Below are positions 1 through 8,777 of a stretch of 64,000 nt of DNA, piece after piece. Position 1 is the first letter of the stretch, and every line of letters begins with the position of its first letter. The DNA lies in contig NZ_VTWU01000003.1 of NCBI RefSeq assembly GCF_008727865.1, positions 434,001-498,000 on the forward strand, given 5' to 3'. The position numbers and the translations under genes are program-made. The stretch comes from Hymenobacter busanensis (GTDB lineage: Bacteria; Bacteroidota; Bacteroidia; Cytophagales; Hymenobacteraceae). The notes under the pieces are model-generated. The model saw nothing but the letters and a program-made list of their open reading frames with translations. It was not told the DNA's origin and did no database searches.

Positions 1-1
1 C

Positions 2-289
2 ACCCGCACCGGCCGGCTGATTGACGTGCAGGGCGGCTACCCGCACGGCACGCCCTACGAGGTGTCGCAGAAAGCCTGGCCGGTGCTGAAATCGGCCCCG
101 GCGCCGGCCGATGCAGACCACGACGGCATGCCCGACGCCTGGGAAAAGAAGCACGGCCTGAACCCGCAAGACGCCGCCGACCGCCAGAAAACCGGCGCCA
201 ACGGCTACACCATGCTCGAAACCTACCTCAACAGCTTGGCTGGTCCGGCGCCCGCCCCGGGCGCGGACAAAGCTGCCGGTCGGCAATAG
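2..289 (+). CDS. C-terminal end of a secreted pectate lyase-like protein (5' truncated)
   Basis: The reading frame is open from the window edge to a TAG stop, so only the last ~95 residues are present. They contain an acidic DxDGMPDxWE motif, then a KHGLNP segment and a GYTMLETYLNSL block. This arrangement (a calcium-binding-like DxDG turn followed by a 'GYTxLExYLNSL' ending) is the tail commonly seen on Bacteroidetes family PL1 pectate lyases. The catalytic domain lies outside the window, so the lyase assignment is inferred from the tail alone; another secreted polysaccharide lyase with the same tail is possible. Confidence 0.55.
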   Translation, partial: TRTGRLIDVQGGYPHGTPYEVSQKAWPVLKSAPAPADADHDGMPDAWEKKHGLNPQDAADRQKTGANGYTMLETYLNSLAGPAPAPGADKAAGRQ

Positions 290-304
290 GCCGCAAGCTC
301 CTCG

Positions 305-1966
305 CTACCAGGCGCCCACGCGCTTGAAACCGTGCTTGGTCACGAGGTATTTCTCGCCTTCCAGCTCGATGGTTTCGCCTTCGTGCAGCGCCTGCAGGTC
401 CAGAATATCGGACTCCATGGTGTGCAGCGAGAAGCCGTATTCGCGGGCCAGGGCGAGGTATTTGGGGTTGATGCCGCCGGTGGTGCCGCACAAAATCAGC
501 TTGAGGTTCACTGGCAGGCCGTGCAGCAGGCGCGCGTCGCGCGGAAAGGCGTAGTTGTCGGCCACCATAATGGCTTCGCTGCCGGGCGGCACCTCGCGCA
601 AGCCGGCCCGCAGCGCCTCGAAGTTGTTTTCGGGCTGGTCGCCGCCCCCGCCGCCGCGCATCGCCTGGTACATGCGCTTCTTCACGGGCTCGAAGCTGCT
701 GGCGGCCACGCTGTAGATGCCGCCGGTATGGCCGATGGGTTTGTCGCGGTCGGCTTTGTCGTTGCCGTCGTTGAAGAACACGAAGGTGCGGGGTGTGCGC
801 AGCGAGGCCAGCTTGAGCCACACCAGCAAGTCGGTGAGGTAGGGGCTCATGCTGCCCGTCACGTCGACCACCACCAGGCTTTTCGTCCAGCTGGGGTTGC
901 GGTCGAGCACCGCCGACACGGCTCCTTCGTCGCGCACGCCAACGCCGGCCACCGTGCGCACGGTGTCGGTGCGGGTGGTGTAGCAGCCGTTTTCGTCCAG
1001 CTCCAGGGCGTAGCGTTGCAGCAGCGAATCGGGCAACACGTAGCGCTTTATCACTAGGCTGCGGGCCCGCAACGGCAGGCGCACCGTGCCCACGGCCTGC
1101 CCAGGGTACCACTTGCGGGCCACCACAAACCCGCGCTGCCAGCGCAAGGTGCGCAGCAGCGCCCGGTGCAGTTGCTTGTTGCACGCCAAGTCGGGGTTGT
1201 CGAGCACCAGCTGGGTCACGCGGCCTTTGGCGTCGATGTCGGCCCGGAAGCCTACCGTTTGGCGGCGCTTGTCGGGGCAGCGGTAGCTGCGCCGGAGCCG
1301 CTGGTTCATTTCGCGCGCGGGCCAGCGCAGCGCGGGCACGTAGCACAGGTTGTGCTCGAACCGCTCTACCGTGTACATGCCTGCCGAGGCCGTGCGGGGC
1401 GCATCGTCCAGCTCGGCCGAATCGGTGGGGGCCGTGTTGCGCCGAACGCGCTGCGCCAGGCGCCGGCGCAGCGCGTCTTCCATGTGCTTGATTTCAACTT
1501 CGGAGTCGGCTTTGGTGAAGCGCTTCTCGGTGTAAATCACGAAGCCGTGGAAGTAGCCCTGGCATTCTTGCGGACTGTCGCAGCCGGTTTGCTCCACCAG
1601 GTTCCACTCCACGGCGGCGCGGGTGCGCAACGACGGGTTGAGCTGCAGCAGCCCGGCCAGCCGCTCTAGGTTGAGCTGGCGTTGGTCGAAGGCGCTGCTT
1701 TGGCGGAACGCGGTGTACACCAGATCCACCCGCACCACCTGTACGGCATTGCTGTCGATGGCCAGCACCGCGCCCATGGAAAAGCCGGAAGGCAGGGCTA
1801 CGTAGTGCTCGTAGTGGGCGTCGTAGCGGTATTGGGCGGTGCGCACGGCGTTGAAGCCGTCGTAGAAGGCGTTCAAGTAGGGCTGCTGGGCGCGGCAGGG
1901 GTAGCCGACATGCAGCAAAAGCAGCCACAGGAGCACCAGCAGGTGAAAAGCGTAACGGGCAGGCAT
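305..1966 (-). CDS. Secreted von Willebrand factor A (vWA) domain protein
   Basis: A 553-residue protein starting at the ATG directly before a clear signal peptide (hydrophobic LLVLLWLLLLHVG, then a cleavage-like CRA/QQ). A start nine codons upstream (1993) is also open but puts extra residues ahead of the signal. Around residues 230-310 a segment ending in VGTVRLPL resembles a TonB C-terminal-type fold (FRADIDAKGRVTQ). Residues ~360-540 form a vWA-like domain with the metal-site motif DVTGSMSP and a later GGDQPENNFEAL. Such proteins are normally exported and bind ligands through a divalent metal. The partner is unknown. It converges on the pectate lyase-like gene and has no obvious operon partner. 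Confidence 0.65.
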   Translation of the reverse strand: MPARYAFHLLVLLWLLLLHVGYPCRAQQPYLNAFYDGFNAVRTAQYRYDAHYEHYVALPSGFSMGAVLAIDSNAVQVVRVDLVYTAFRQSSAFDQRQLNLERLAGLLQLNPSLRTRAAVEWNLVEQTGCDSPQECQGYFHGFVIYTEKRFTKADSEVEIKHMEDALRRRLAQRVRRNTAPTDSAELDDAPRTASAGMYTVERFEHNLCYVPALRWPAREMNQRLRRSYRCPDKRRQTVGFRADIDAKGRVTQLVLDNPDLACNKQLHRALLRTLRWQRGFVVARKWYPGQAVGTVRLPLRARSLVIKRYVLPDSLLQRYALELDENGCYTTRTDTVRTVAGVGVRDEGAVSAVLDRNPSWTKSLVVVDVTGSMSPYLTDLLVWLKLASLRTPRTFVFFNDGNDKADRDKPIGHTGGIYSVAASSFEPVKKRMYQAMRGGGGGDQPENNFEALRAGLREVPPGSEAIMVADNYAFPRDARLLHGLPVNLKLILCGTTGGINPKYLALAREYGFSLHTMESDILDLQALHEGETIELEGEKYLVTKHGFKRVGAW

Positions 1967-2176
1967 CGGCACGGCAAATAAGCGGGGCAACATCGGGGCA
2001 ACATAGTGCTCGGAAGATAGGCGGGCGTTGCTGGTGGCGTATCATCCGTCGCGCCGAACCAGCAAAAAAAGCCGGCTTGGGCGCCGCAGCATAACCGCAC
2101 CGCAACCTCCGCCGTAAAGCGCCCATCGGCTATATAGCAGCCTTCACCATACCGCACCTTGCCAGGTGCCCTTCCC

Positions 2177-2827
2177 ATGAAAAACAGTCTTTTTCTCTTC
2201 CCCGTGGCGGCGGCCTTCGCGCTGGCGTCGTGCAACCGCGACAAACCCGCCGCCGTAGACGCGGCCACCACACCCGCCGCCGACACGGCCGTAGTCGTTA
2301 GCAACGCCGACACCACGCTCTACCAGGACCAGGCTTACCGCTCGGCCGACATGGTAGCCACCGACCTGGGCCTGACCGACACCGCCCAAACCCGCCGCGT
2401 GCGCACCGTGTACTACAACCGCGCCCGCCGCCTCGGCGACCTGGACACCCGCTACGCCACCGACACCACCGGCCGCTACGTAGCCGTACGCCAAGTAGAC
2501 ACCGAAACCGACAACGAGATTCGGACGGTGCTCAACGACGACGCCCGCTACCGCACCTACCAAACCAACCGGGCCCGCTACTACGGCTACGCCGATGCCG
2601 AAGAAGCCTCGGAAGTGGATGCCCGCGGCACGGCCAACGGCACCGCCCCGCGCCGCCGCGGCCCGGCCATTGTGAAATACAAGAAAGACCGCAGCGGCAC
2701 CAAGGTGGAATACGCCAACGGCACTGTGGTGAAAATCGACAAGGACGGCGACCGGAAAGTGGAATACGCCAACGGCACCAAAGTGAAGCGCGACGCCGAC
2801 GACGGCCAGCGCAAAGTGAAAGACTAA
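2177..2827 (+). CDS. Putative lipoprotein with KVEYANGT repeats
   Basis: 216 residues. The start is the ATG of MKNSLFLF; an in-frame ATG 18 bases upstream would spoil the signal sequence. A lipobox (LASC) puts the lipidated cysteine at residue 19. The body is Thr/Asp/Arg-rich with a DTTGRYVAVRQVDTE stretch. The C terminus has two near-identical copies of a short beta-like repeat, KVEYANGTxVK, ending in charged residues. I do not recognise a domain. It is probably anchored in the periplasm or outer membrane. A strong bidirectional hairpin follows 36 bp downstream. Confidence 0.6.
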   Translation: MKNSLFLFPVAAAFALASCNRDKPAAVDAATTPAADTAVVVSNADTTLYQDQAYRSADMVATDLGLTDTAQTRRVRTVYYNRARRLGDLDTRYATDTTGRYVAVRQVDTETDNEIRTVLNDDARYRTYQTNRARYYGYADAEEASEVDARGTANGTAPRRRGPAIVKYKKDRSGTKVEYANGTVVKIDKDGDRKVEYANGTKVKRDADDGQRKVKD

Positions 2828-2862
2828 GCCGGCGGCCAAACCCTGTTGTTTGGCCTTGCGAA

Positions 2863-2910
2863 AACCGCTCCGCCCACGCCTGATTCAGGTGCGGGCGGAG
2901 CGGTTCTTTG
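2863..2910. terminator. Bidirectional Rho-independent terminator
   Basis: A 13-bp perfect inverted repeat (AACCGCTCCGCCC / GGGCGGAGCGGTT) lies between two convergent genes. It is flanked by AAAA on the left and CTTTGTT on the right, so it can end the lipoprotein transcript on + and the MFS transcript on -. Confidence 0.8.
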
Positions 2911-2922
2911 TTAAGCGTCGGC

Positions 2923-4125
2923 TTATTCCGGCAGCAGCATATCGGCGGCGGCCGATGGTGCGGCGGGGGTGTCGGTGGGGAGTTTGCTCACCAGGGCCAT
3001 CAGCAGCACGCCCAGGGTAGCCATGAGGGCGAAGGCCCAACGCAGACCGGCGGCCTGCGCCACAAAGCCCACCAGCGGCGGCACAATCAGGAAGCCGAAA
3101 TAGCCCACCGTGGAAACGCCCGCAATGGCCGAGCCGCTGCTGAGCGCCGCCGAGCGGCCGGCCATGGCAAACACCAGCGGCACCACGCACGACACCCCAA
3201 ACCCCACCAGCGCAAAGCCCAGCCCGGCTACCAGCGGCAACGGCACCAGTGCGGCCAGCACCAGCCCGGCCGTCATCAGCAGGCCGCTGCCGCGCAGCAG
3301 CGCCCGCACCCCGAAGCGGCTGGCCAACCCGTCGCCCACGAAGCGGCCGAGCGTCATGGCCACCATGTAGCCGGCGAAACCCATGGTGGCAACGTGGTGC
3401 GGCGTGCCCACGGCTTTTTCGAAGTAAATGGCGCCCCAGTCGTACATCGTGCCCTCGCAGGCCATCGAGGCAAACGCCATCAGACCGAATTTCAGCAGGG
3501 TTTTGTCGGGCAACGCAAAGGCCGGTTTGGCCGCTTGCGGGGCGGGCGGCAAGGCCAGGCTGCCGGGAAAAAACACCAAGGCCAGCCCCGTGAGCAGCAC
3601 CGCCGTGCCCAGAAAATGGTACTGCGGCGCCACGCCGGCCGCCACCACCCACGCGCCCACGGCCGCCGCCGCAAAGCCCGCCACGCTCCACACCCCGTGA
3701 AACCGCGCAATGATGGAGCGCGCATACAGTGCCTGCACCCCAATGGATTGCGCGTTGACGGAAATGTTGAGCAGGTTGCGCGACGAGCCGAAGCAGAACA
3801 GCAGCACCACCAACTGCCAGGTGTGGGTGGCAAAGCCCAGCAGCGCCAAGGCCACGTTGTAGAGCACCGCACCCACCAGCATAACTTGCCGGCTGCTGTA
3901 GTGCCGCAGCAGCAAGCCCGTCACGGGCAGCGTGAGCATCAGCCCCGCCGGCAGGGCCAGCAGCACGCTGCCCAGCTGCGCTTCGCTCAGCCCCAGGCGC
4001 TGCTGAATGGTAGGAATGCGCGAGGCCCAGGTGGCAAACCCGAAGCCCGAGACCAGAAAAAACAGCGTAACCGCCAGCCGCGCCCGGCCCGGAGAAACTG
4101 CTGCCGCTACCGAAGAATGCCTCAT
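2923..4125 (-). CDS. MFS transporter, YbjJ/FucP-like
   Basis: 400 residues with about 12 hydrophobic segments and no signal peptide, the usual size for a major facilitator permease. The first helix region is followed by ASRIPTIQQRLGLSE, a motif I associate with the YbjJ-type inner-membrane MFS subfamily. Later landmarks are SSRNLLNISVNAQ in helix 4 and FHGVWSVAGFAAAAVG in helix 5. The substrate cannot be read from sequence; sugars are transported by some relatives. A TACTTTTG element ~32 bp upstream of the start matches the -7 box of Bacteroidetes promoters. Confidence 0.75.
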   Translation of the reverse strand: MRHSSVAAAVSPGRARLAVTLFFLVSGFGFATWASRIPTIQQRLGLSEAQLGSVLLALPAGLMLTLPVTGLLLRHYSSRQVMLVGAVLYNVALALLGFATHTWQLVVLLFCFGSSRNLLNISVNAQSIGVQALYARSIIARFHGVWSVAGFAAAAVGAWVVAAGVAPQYHFLGTAVLLTGLALVFFPGSLALPPAPQAAKPAFALPDKTLLKFGLMAFASMACEGTMYDWGAIYFEKAVGTPHHVATMGFAGYMVAMTLGRFVGDGLASRFGVRALLRGSGLLMTAGLVLAALVPLPLVAGLGFALVGFGVSCVVPLVFAMAGRSAALSSGSAIAGVSTVGYFGFLIVPPLVGFVAQAAGLRWAFALMATLGVLLMALVSKLPTDTPAAPSAAADMLLPE

Positions 4126-4156
4126 AACTCGTGAAAATGCGGTGGGGGCAACAGCG

Positions 4157-4164
4157 CAAAAGTA
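4157..4164 (-). promoter_or_regulatory. Candidate -7 promoter box for the MFS gene
   Basis: On the minus strand the bases read TACTTTTG, an exact match to the Bacteroidetes TAnnTTTG -7 consensus. It lies 31 bp upstream of the MFS ATG. No TTG is seen at the expected -33 position, so the call is weak. Confidence 0.35.
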
Positions 4165-4190
4165 GGCCCGTCGGCCGGGCTGCGGGGCAT

Positions 4191-5312
4191 TTATTTCACC
4201 CCAAACGCGCGCAACTCAGCATCGAGGCGCTGGTTCCAACGCTGCTGCGCGGCTTCGTTGGTGCCCCCGCCCGTTTCGGCGTCGTACTGCTCCTGCAGCC
4301 GGTTCATCTCCCACCACGACTGCAAGTATTGGTACTGCATGCGGGCGTCGTAATTGTCGAGGGTGAGGCTGTCGGGCTGCACTTTGCGCTTGAACCGCTC
4401 CGCCACCAGCTTCACCACATCGAAATGGCGCTGCTCGTGGGCAAGGGTATAGGCCGTGCGGGCCGTGGGCCGCACCCACGAGGCGCTGCGCACCACAAAT
4501 ACCTGCATCTGCAGGTGCAGGTGCAGCACGCCGGACACCGTTTGGGCCCGGGCCGAGTAGGCGAAACTAGGAAACACCGTAGCGGCGTAGCGGCCCGTCA
4601 GGCGCGGTTCGGCCCGAAAATCATCGAGCGAGAGAGGCTGCGCGGACGAGTAAAACAGCGTGTCGTCGGCGGGGTGCACATCATCGGTGGTGTGCACGCG
4701 CAGGGCGGTGGCCAGCTTGGCGTTGCCGTTTACTTCGCGGTTCACCCAGGCATTGAGGTGGCGCAGGGCGTCGGCCAGGGCTTGCTGCAGCGCCGGCTCG
4801 GTGCCGCCGGGCTGGGCGGCGGGGCGCAGGTAGCGCGCCGTGCCGCGGTAGGTGGTCAGCGGAATGGTGCGGCCGTTGCGCTGCCACTCAAACGCCATGG
4901 CCACCGTGGCGCGGCCCTCTACCCGGCCGGGCGCGCCGGCGGCTGCGGTTTCGCGCACCACACACTCCTGCAGCCGCACGGTAACGGGCCGCAGTGCGGT
5001 ATTGCGCGGCAGGCTCTGGCGCACAAACTCGCGGATGGCCGCGGCCCCGCCGCCCTGCAAATCGACGGGCTGCGGCGCGGCCGGCGCGCTGAGCGGCAGC
5101 AGATAGGCCACGGCGGCGCGGTCGGCGCGCTCATCCAGCACCTGGCTGATGTAGAATTCGGTGGGAGCAAACGGGAGCGGGGCGGCGTGCAACACCAGCG
5201 GCGCACGGGGGGCGGGTTTGAACACGGCACCGGCGCTCAGGCCTGCCGCCACCAGCAACGCCCGCATGCTCCACCGTCGCACCATTCCTTTTTGCCATTT
5301 TGTTACCGACAT
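4191..5312 (-). CDS. DUF922-like putative secreted zinc metalloprotease
   Basis: 373 residues from the ATG of MSVTKW; later ATGs at codons 10 and 16 would also retain the hydrophobic RALLVAAGLSAGAVF leader. The C-terminal ~150 residues carry the DUF922 pattern: LSLDDFRAEP, an SW pair, then LAHEQRHFDVVK (the HEQxHFD signature of this predicted zinc-dependent protease family), and finally YDAETGGGTNEAAQQRWN. The N-terminal half resembles nothing I recognise. It is probably periplasmic or outer-membrane associated. The upstream region holds two strong inverted repeats. Confidence 0.65.
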   Translation of the reverse strand: MSVTKWQKGMVRRWSMRALLVAAGLSAGAVFKPAPRAPLVLHAAPLPFAPTEFYISQVLDERADRAAVAYLLPLSAPAAPQPVDLQGGGAAAIREFVRQSLPRNTALRPVTVRLQECVVRETAAAGAPGRVEGRATVAMAFEWQRNGRTIPLTTYRGTARYLRPAAQPGGTEPALQQALADALRHLNAWVNREVNGNAKLATALRVHTTDDVHPADDTLFYSSAQPLSLDDFRAEPRLTGRYAATVFPSFAYSARAQTVSGVLHLHLQMQVFVVRSASWVRPTARTAYTLAHEQRHFDVVKLVAERFKRKVQPDSLTLDNYDARMQYQYLQSWWEMNRLQEQYDAETGGGTNEAAQQRWNQRLDAELRAFGVK

Positions 5313-5341
5313 AGCATCACACCGTGGGCTTGTTGCCGAAA

Positions 5342-5387
5342 GAACCCGCCCGGGCCTGCGCAACAACGTGCGGGCCCGGGCGGGTTC
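5342..5387. repeat. GC-rich inverted repeat between two same-strand genes
   Basis: 14-bp perfect arms (GAACCCGCCCGGGC and its complement) separated by 18 bases. It lies downstream of the STAS-like gene and upstream of the DUF922-like gene on the minus strand. There is no good T-run, so it is either a weak terminator or a processing/stability hairpin. Confidence 0.55.
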
Positions 5388-5425
5388 AGTGGCGGGCCAC
5401 AAGTGGCGAACATCGGGCTACGGGC

Positions 5426-5456
5426 CTGAGTACCCGCCTCAGGCGGGTAGGCTCAG
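5426..5456. repeat. Hairpin whose loop is a stop codon
   Basis: The arms TACCCGCC and GGCGGGTA flank the three bases TCA (5439-5441), which on the minus strand are the TGA stop of the upstream gene. Outer CTGAG/CTCAG bases extend the pairing. It could act as part of a terminator or mRNA end structure. Confidence 0.5.
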
Positions 5457-5864
5457 CAGCCAGCTAGCCGCTTCTTCGGCAGAGGAAAACCGCTTGAACA
5501 ATACGCCCAGGCTGGTATCGGCAATGATGCTTTGCGCCGACAAGCGGTGCAGCGGATTTTGCCCGTCGATGATGGCGCAGTAGCGGAACCGGGCCTGCTG
5601 CACGGCGCGTGGAACCCAGTCGTGGGACAGCCATTCCTGGGTGCTGGGCGGCAGCGGCTGGCGTTGGGCGTGTTCCGAAAGCACCTTGCCCGCGCCCGCG
5701 CTGCGCAGCAGGGTCAGGGTGTGTTCGTAAAGGGTTTGGGTTTCGAGTGGCGTAACGCGCTCGGCGCTCCAGGCCAGCCGGGCATACCCGGCCGCGTGAT
5801 AGAAGACGCTGCCCGCTGCATTCTGGAAATACAGGGTTTCTTGGTCGCGGAGTAAAGTAGGCAT
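5439..5864 (-). CDS. Small STAS/SEC14-like (SpoIIAA-like) protein
   Basis: 141 residues from the ATG of MPTLLRDQETLYFQNAAG; further upstream the frame is open but looks non-coding. The layout matches a family that is abundant in Hymenobacter: an N-terminal 'YFQNAAGSVFYHAAGYARLAW' strand pair, a central ETQTLYEHTLTLLRSAG helix, an EWLSHDWVPRAVQQARFRYCA block, and a C-terminal AEEAASWLLSL helix. These are usually annotated STAS/SEC14 or SpoIIAA-like; no biochemical role is established. It is a single-domain soluble protein. Confidence 0.55.
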   Translation of the reverse strand: MPTLLRDQETLYFQNAAGSVFYHAAGYARLAWSAERVTPLETQTLYEHTLTLLRSAGAGKVLSEHAQRQPLPPSTQEWLSHDWVPRAVQQARFRYCAIIDGQNPLHRLSAQSIIADTSLGVLFKRFSSAEEAASWLLSLPA

Positions 5865-6061
5865 AGGGTAACGGGGCGTTGCGCAGCAACGTCGGTAGAA
5901 TAAGCGAAGCGGGAATGGGGCAGGGGCCGCAAAGTACCAACAGGCGCTGTGCTGCCGCGACTCTACGAAAGTACAACACCGACGGGTGCAAATGAAATAG
6001 CCGCTCAGGCAACGTTTCGCCGCGGCCCCGCATCTGGCGCCGTATTCCATTCTTCCCCGCC

Positions 6062-7168
6062 ATGCTCCCTTTGCTTCTCGCTTGTAGTCTGTCGTTGCCC
6101 GCCGGCACCGCCACCCTGTTGCCCGACACCAGCGGGGTATCCGTCACGGCCCGACCGGGCAAGGTGTGGCTGGAAGAGCGGGCCGGCCAGCGCCTGAACT
6201 TCGATCTGGCCGTGCGCAACCGCAGCCGCGACACCCTGCGCCTGACCAGCATCGAGGTGTCGGTGTACGACGGCAGCAACGCGCTGGTGCTGCGCAAATT
6301 CGTCGACAACAACGGGTTCAGCCCGGCCATCAACGCGTTGTCGCACCACGAAGTATTGCCCGGCGGCACGGTGCTCGTCTTCAACCCCTTCCACACCTTT
6401 GCCGACGACATAGAGCCCGCGCGCCTGCAGTACGTGTTTCACTTTCAGACCCCAAAGCGGGCCGAAAAAGAAGCCCGGCTGGACGTGCGCCCGGTGCGCT
6501 ACCAACCCCAAACGGCCCTCACGCTGCCGCTCAGCGGCCGCCTGCTGGTGTGGGACGGCCACGATGAAAACGCCCACCACCGCCGGCTCGACTTTCTGCA
6601 CCCCGTGGCGCAGCAGGTGGGCATTCGTGCCAATTTCATGCGCTACGCCCACGATTTTGTGGTGGTGACCGACGCCGGCGAACTGCACCGCGGCGACGGA
6701 AAAAAGAACACCGACTACCCCGGCTTCGACCGGCCGGTGCACGCGCCGGCCGCCGGGCGCGTGGTGGCCGCCTACGCCGCCCAGCCCGACAACGACAACG
6801 GCGAGGACCACTTCAACCCCGCCGACATGGTGGGCAAAGACCCGCTGCTGCTCTACGGCAATTACGTCGTCATCGACCACGGCCACGGCGAGTACAGCTT
6901 GCTGGGTCACCTGCGCCAAAACAGCGTGGCCGTGAAAGTAGGCGACGCCGTGCGGGCCGATCAAGTGGTGGCCCGCGTCGGCTCGTCGGGCAGCTCGTAC
7001 TTCCCGCACCTGCACTACGAGCTGCGCACCGGCAAAGAAATGAACGTGGAAGGCCTGCCGGCGTACTTCCGCAACTTCCAGTTGCTGCGCGGCCGTCGGC
7101 AGCGCACCGTGGCCTCGGGTGCCGTCGACAGCGGCGACTTTCTGTTGCAAACCCGCAAGGGCGAGTAA
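6062..7168 (+). CDS. M23-family zinc metallopeptidase (secreted)
   Basis: 368 residues. A short signal-like N terminus (LPLLLACSLSLPAG) precedes an Ig-like beta domain (~25-140) and a peptidase domain (~190-345). Metal and active-site landmarks are RYAHDFVVV, the hinge GNYVVIDHGHGEYSLLGHL, GDAVRADQVVARVGSSG, and PHLHYELRTG, which carries the HxH signature of M23/LytM peptidases. These enzymes usually cut peptidoglycan cross-bridges, or are degenerate regulators; here the HLHYE and HL positions are intact. The gene is divergent from the STAS-like gene. Confidence 0.8.
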   Translation: MLPLLLACSLSLPAGTATLLPDTSGVSVTARPGKVWLEERAGQRLNFDLAVRNRSRDTLRLTSIEVSVYDGSNALVLRKFVDNNGFSPAINALSHHEVLPGGTVLVFNPFHTFADDIEPARLQYVFHFQTPKRAEKEARLDVRPVRYQPQTALTLPLSGRLLVWDGHDENAHHRRLDFLHPVAQQVGIRANFMRYAHDFVVVTDAGELHRGDGKKNTDYPGFDRPVHAPAAGRVVAAYAAQPDNDNGEDHFNPADMVGKDPLLLYGNYVVIDHGHGEYSLLGHLRQNSVAVKVGDAVRADQVVARVGSSGSSYFPHLHYELRTGKEMNVEGLPAYFRNFQLLRGRRQRTVASGAVDSGDFLLQTRKGE

Positions 7169-7226
7169 CGCCTCGGCCCGCCGCCGTGCTTCTGCTACGG
7201 CCCGCCGAAGCAGATGCTGCGCTGAA

Positions 7227-8561
7227 TTAGGATTTCTGCTGGCGGGTTTCGTCGAGCCACCGGATGATGACGTTCACGAAGTCGAAGTTCTTGGCGGGGT
7301 TGGGTGCTTCGCTCAGGCGCAGGCTCTCCGGCATGTCGCGGGCGCGGGTGAAGCCGTGGTCCACGTCGGGCAGCAGCTGAAACCGGGCCTGGCCGGGGTG
7401 GGCGCGGTTCACCACGTCCACGAGCAGTTGCTGGTCTTCGGAGTAGGAAATGTAGTCGGCGGCGCCGCGCAGGGCCAGTACGCGGGTGTTAAGCCGCTGC
7501 CACGCGGCGGCCAGGTTCAGGTCTTGCCACTGCTGCATGTAGCTATAGTGCTGCGGAAAGCGCAGCAGGTCGCCCGCATTGGGGTAGCGGGCCAGCACCT
7601 GCTCGGGCGTTTGCTTTTCGGTGAGCAGCAGGTGCAGCACGGCGGCGTAAAGCTGTTGCTGCTCATTGATTTTGTCGTAGGGCATGCCGGCCAGCGTGCT
7701 TTGGTTGCGCTTGTTGTGCAGCAGGTACTCGATGAAGCTGCGGCTGGCCGTGCCCCAGGTCACGATGCCTTTCACGGGCACGTCTTCGGCTACCAACGGC
7801 GCCAGCACGCCCCCAATGCTGAAACCGGTAATGAACACGTTGTCCGCGTCGACCCACGGCAGCTGGCGCGCGGCGGCCAGCCCGGCCCGGTAGCCCCCGG
7901 TTTCAGTCCGCAAATCCGCCTGCAGGCAGGGTATGCCCTGACTGTCGCCCATGCCGGTTTTGTCCACGCGCAACGTGGCGTAGCCGTGCCGGCTCAGCGA
8001 GTCGATGATGCGGCGCTCGGGGGTGTCGGGCGTCAGCGGGTTGTCGATGGAATAGCAACCCACGCCTTGGATGAACAGCACCAGCGGCACCTTGGGGCCG
8101 GCGGCGTGGGTGGGGCGCGTAATGATGGTGCGCAGCCGGTTCTGGGCGTGCTGCACCGCGCCGTACTCCACGGTGTAGTGGGGGCTGCGCTCGGCCGGAA
8201 AAGCCGTGAACGTGAGTTTTTTGCGAAGGGTTTTGCCGTTGCGCAGCAGCGTAAACGTACTCTGGTCGCCGGTTTTAAACTGCTTGAGCAAGCCCACAAA
8301 CTGCGGCACGTCCTGCACCGGCGTTTTGTCCACTTGCCGCACCACGTCGTTGGGCAGCAGGCCCGCCGCCTGGGCCGACGACTGCTCGCGCACGCCGGTT
8401 ACCAGAATGCCCCGCTGGTCGGGCAGGTGGTAGCGCCGCTGAATGCTGTCGTTGAGGCCCTGCAGGTTGATGCCTACAAAAGCGCGGCGCGGCAGTGTTT
8501 GGGCCGCGGCGGTGCCGCTCAGCAGCGCAAAGCTGGCTGCCAGGGTAAAGGTTAGATTCAT
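7227..8561 (-). CDS. Secreted PDZ-domain alpha/beta hydrolase
   Basis: 444 residues from the ATG of MNLTFTLAASFALLSGTAAAQ, a clean signal peptide. Residues ~25-120 form a PDZ domain (GILVTGVREQSSAQAAGLLPNDVVRQVD). Residues ~150-440 are an alpha/beta hydrolase of the prolyl-oligopeptidase/acyl-esterase type: the nucleophile elbow GFSIGG, a RGAADYISYSED acid turn and a DHGF histidine. The fusion suggests a periplasmic peptidase or esterase whose substrate is recruited through the PDZ domain. The specificity is not visible. Confidence 0.75.
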   Translation of the reverse strand: MNLTFTLAASFALLSGTAAAQTLPRRAFVGINLQGLNDSIQRRYHLPDQRGILVTGVREQSSAQAAGLLPNDVVRQVDKTPVQDVPQFVGLLKQFKTGDQSTFTLLRNGKTLRKKLTFTAFPAERSPHYTVEYGAVQHAQNRLRTIITRPTHAAGPKVPLVLFIQGVGCYSIDNPLTPDTPERRIIDSLSRHGYATLRVDKTGMGDSQGIPCLQADLRTETGGYRAGLAAARQLPWVDADNVFITGFSIGGVLAPLVAEDVPVKGIVTWGTASRSFIEYLLHNKRNQSTLAGMPYDKINEQQQLYAAVLHLLLTEKQTPEQVLARYPNAGDLLRFPQHYSYMQQWQDLNLAAAWQRLNTRVLALRGAADYISYSEDQQLLVDVVNRAHPGQARFQLLPDVDHGFTRARDMPESLRLSEAPNPAKNFDFVNVIIRWLDETRQQKS

Positions 8562-8777
8562 CGGAAATAGCACTGTAGTACTGCGCAGCCCGGCTGATGG
8601 AGAAGAGGCCAGGCAAGCTATATAGAAACAGTACGATGTAAAAAGTTGCTTACAATTGAATCAGCCACCATTTAGCAGGTTCGGCGGCCGGCAATGCGCA
8701 CCGCACCGGTAGCCGCCGTGCAACTTCTCGGCGCTCATTTCGCTTATCTTGTAGCACTACACCTCGCTTCCGTTTCC

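Noticed and set aside
8694-8777. The upstream ATG (8694) of the aldehyde dehydrogenase
   Set aside because: It adds 28 residues without family counterpart; the ATG at 8778 fits the family N terminus better.
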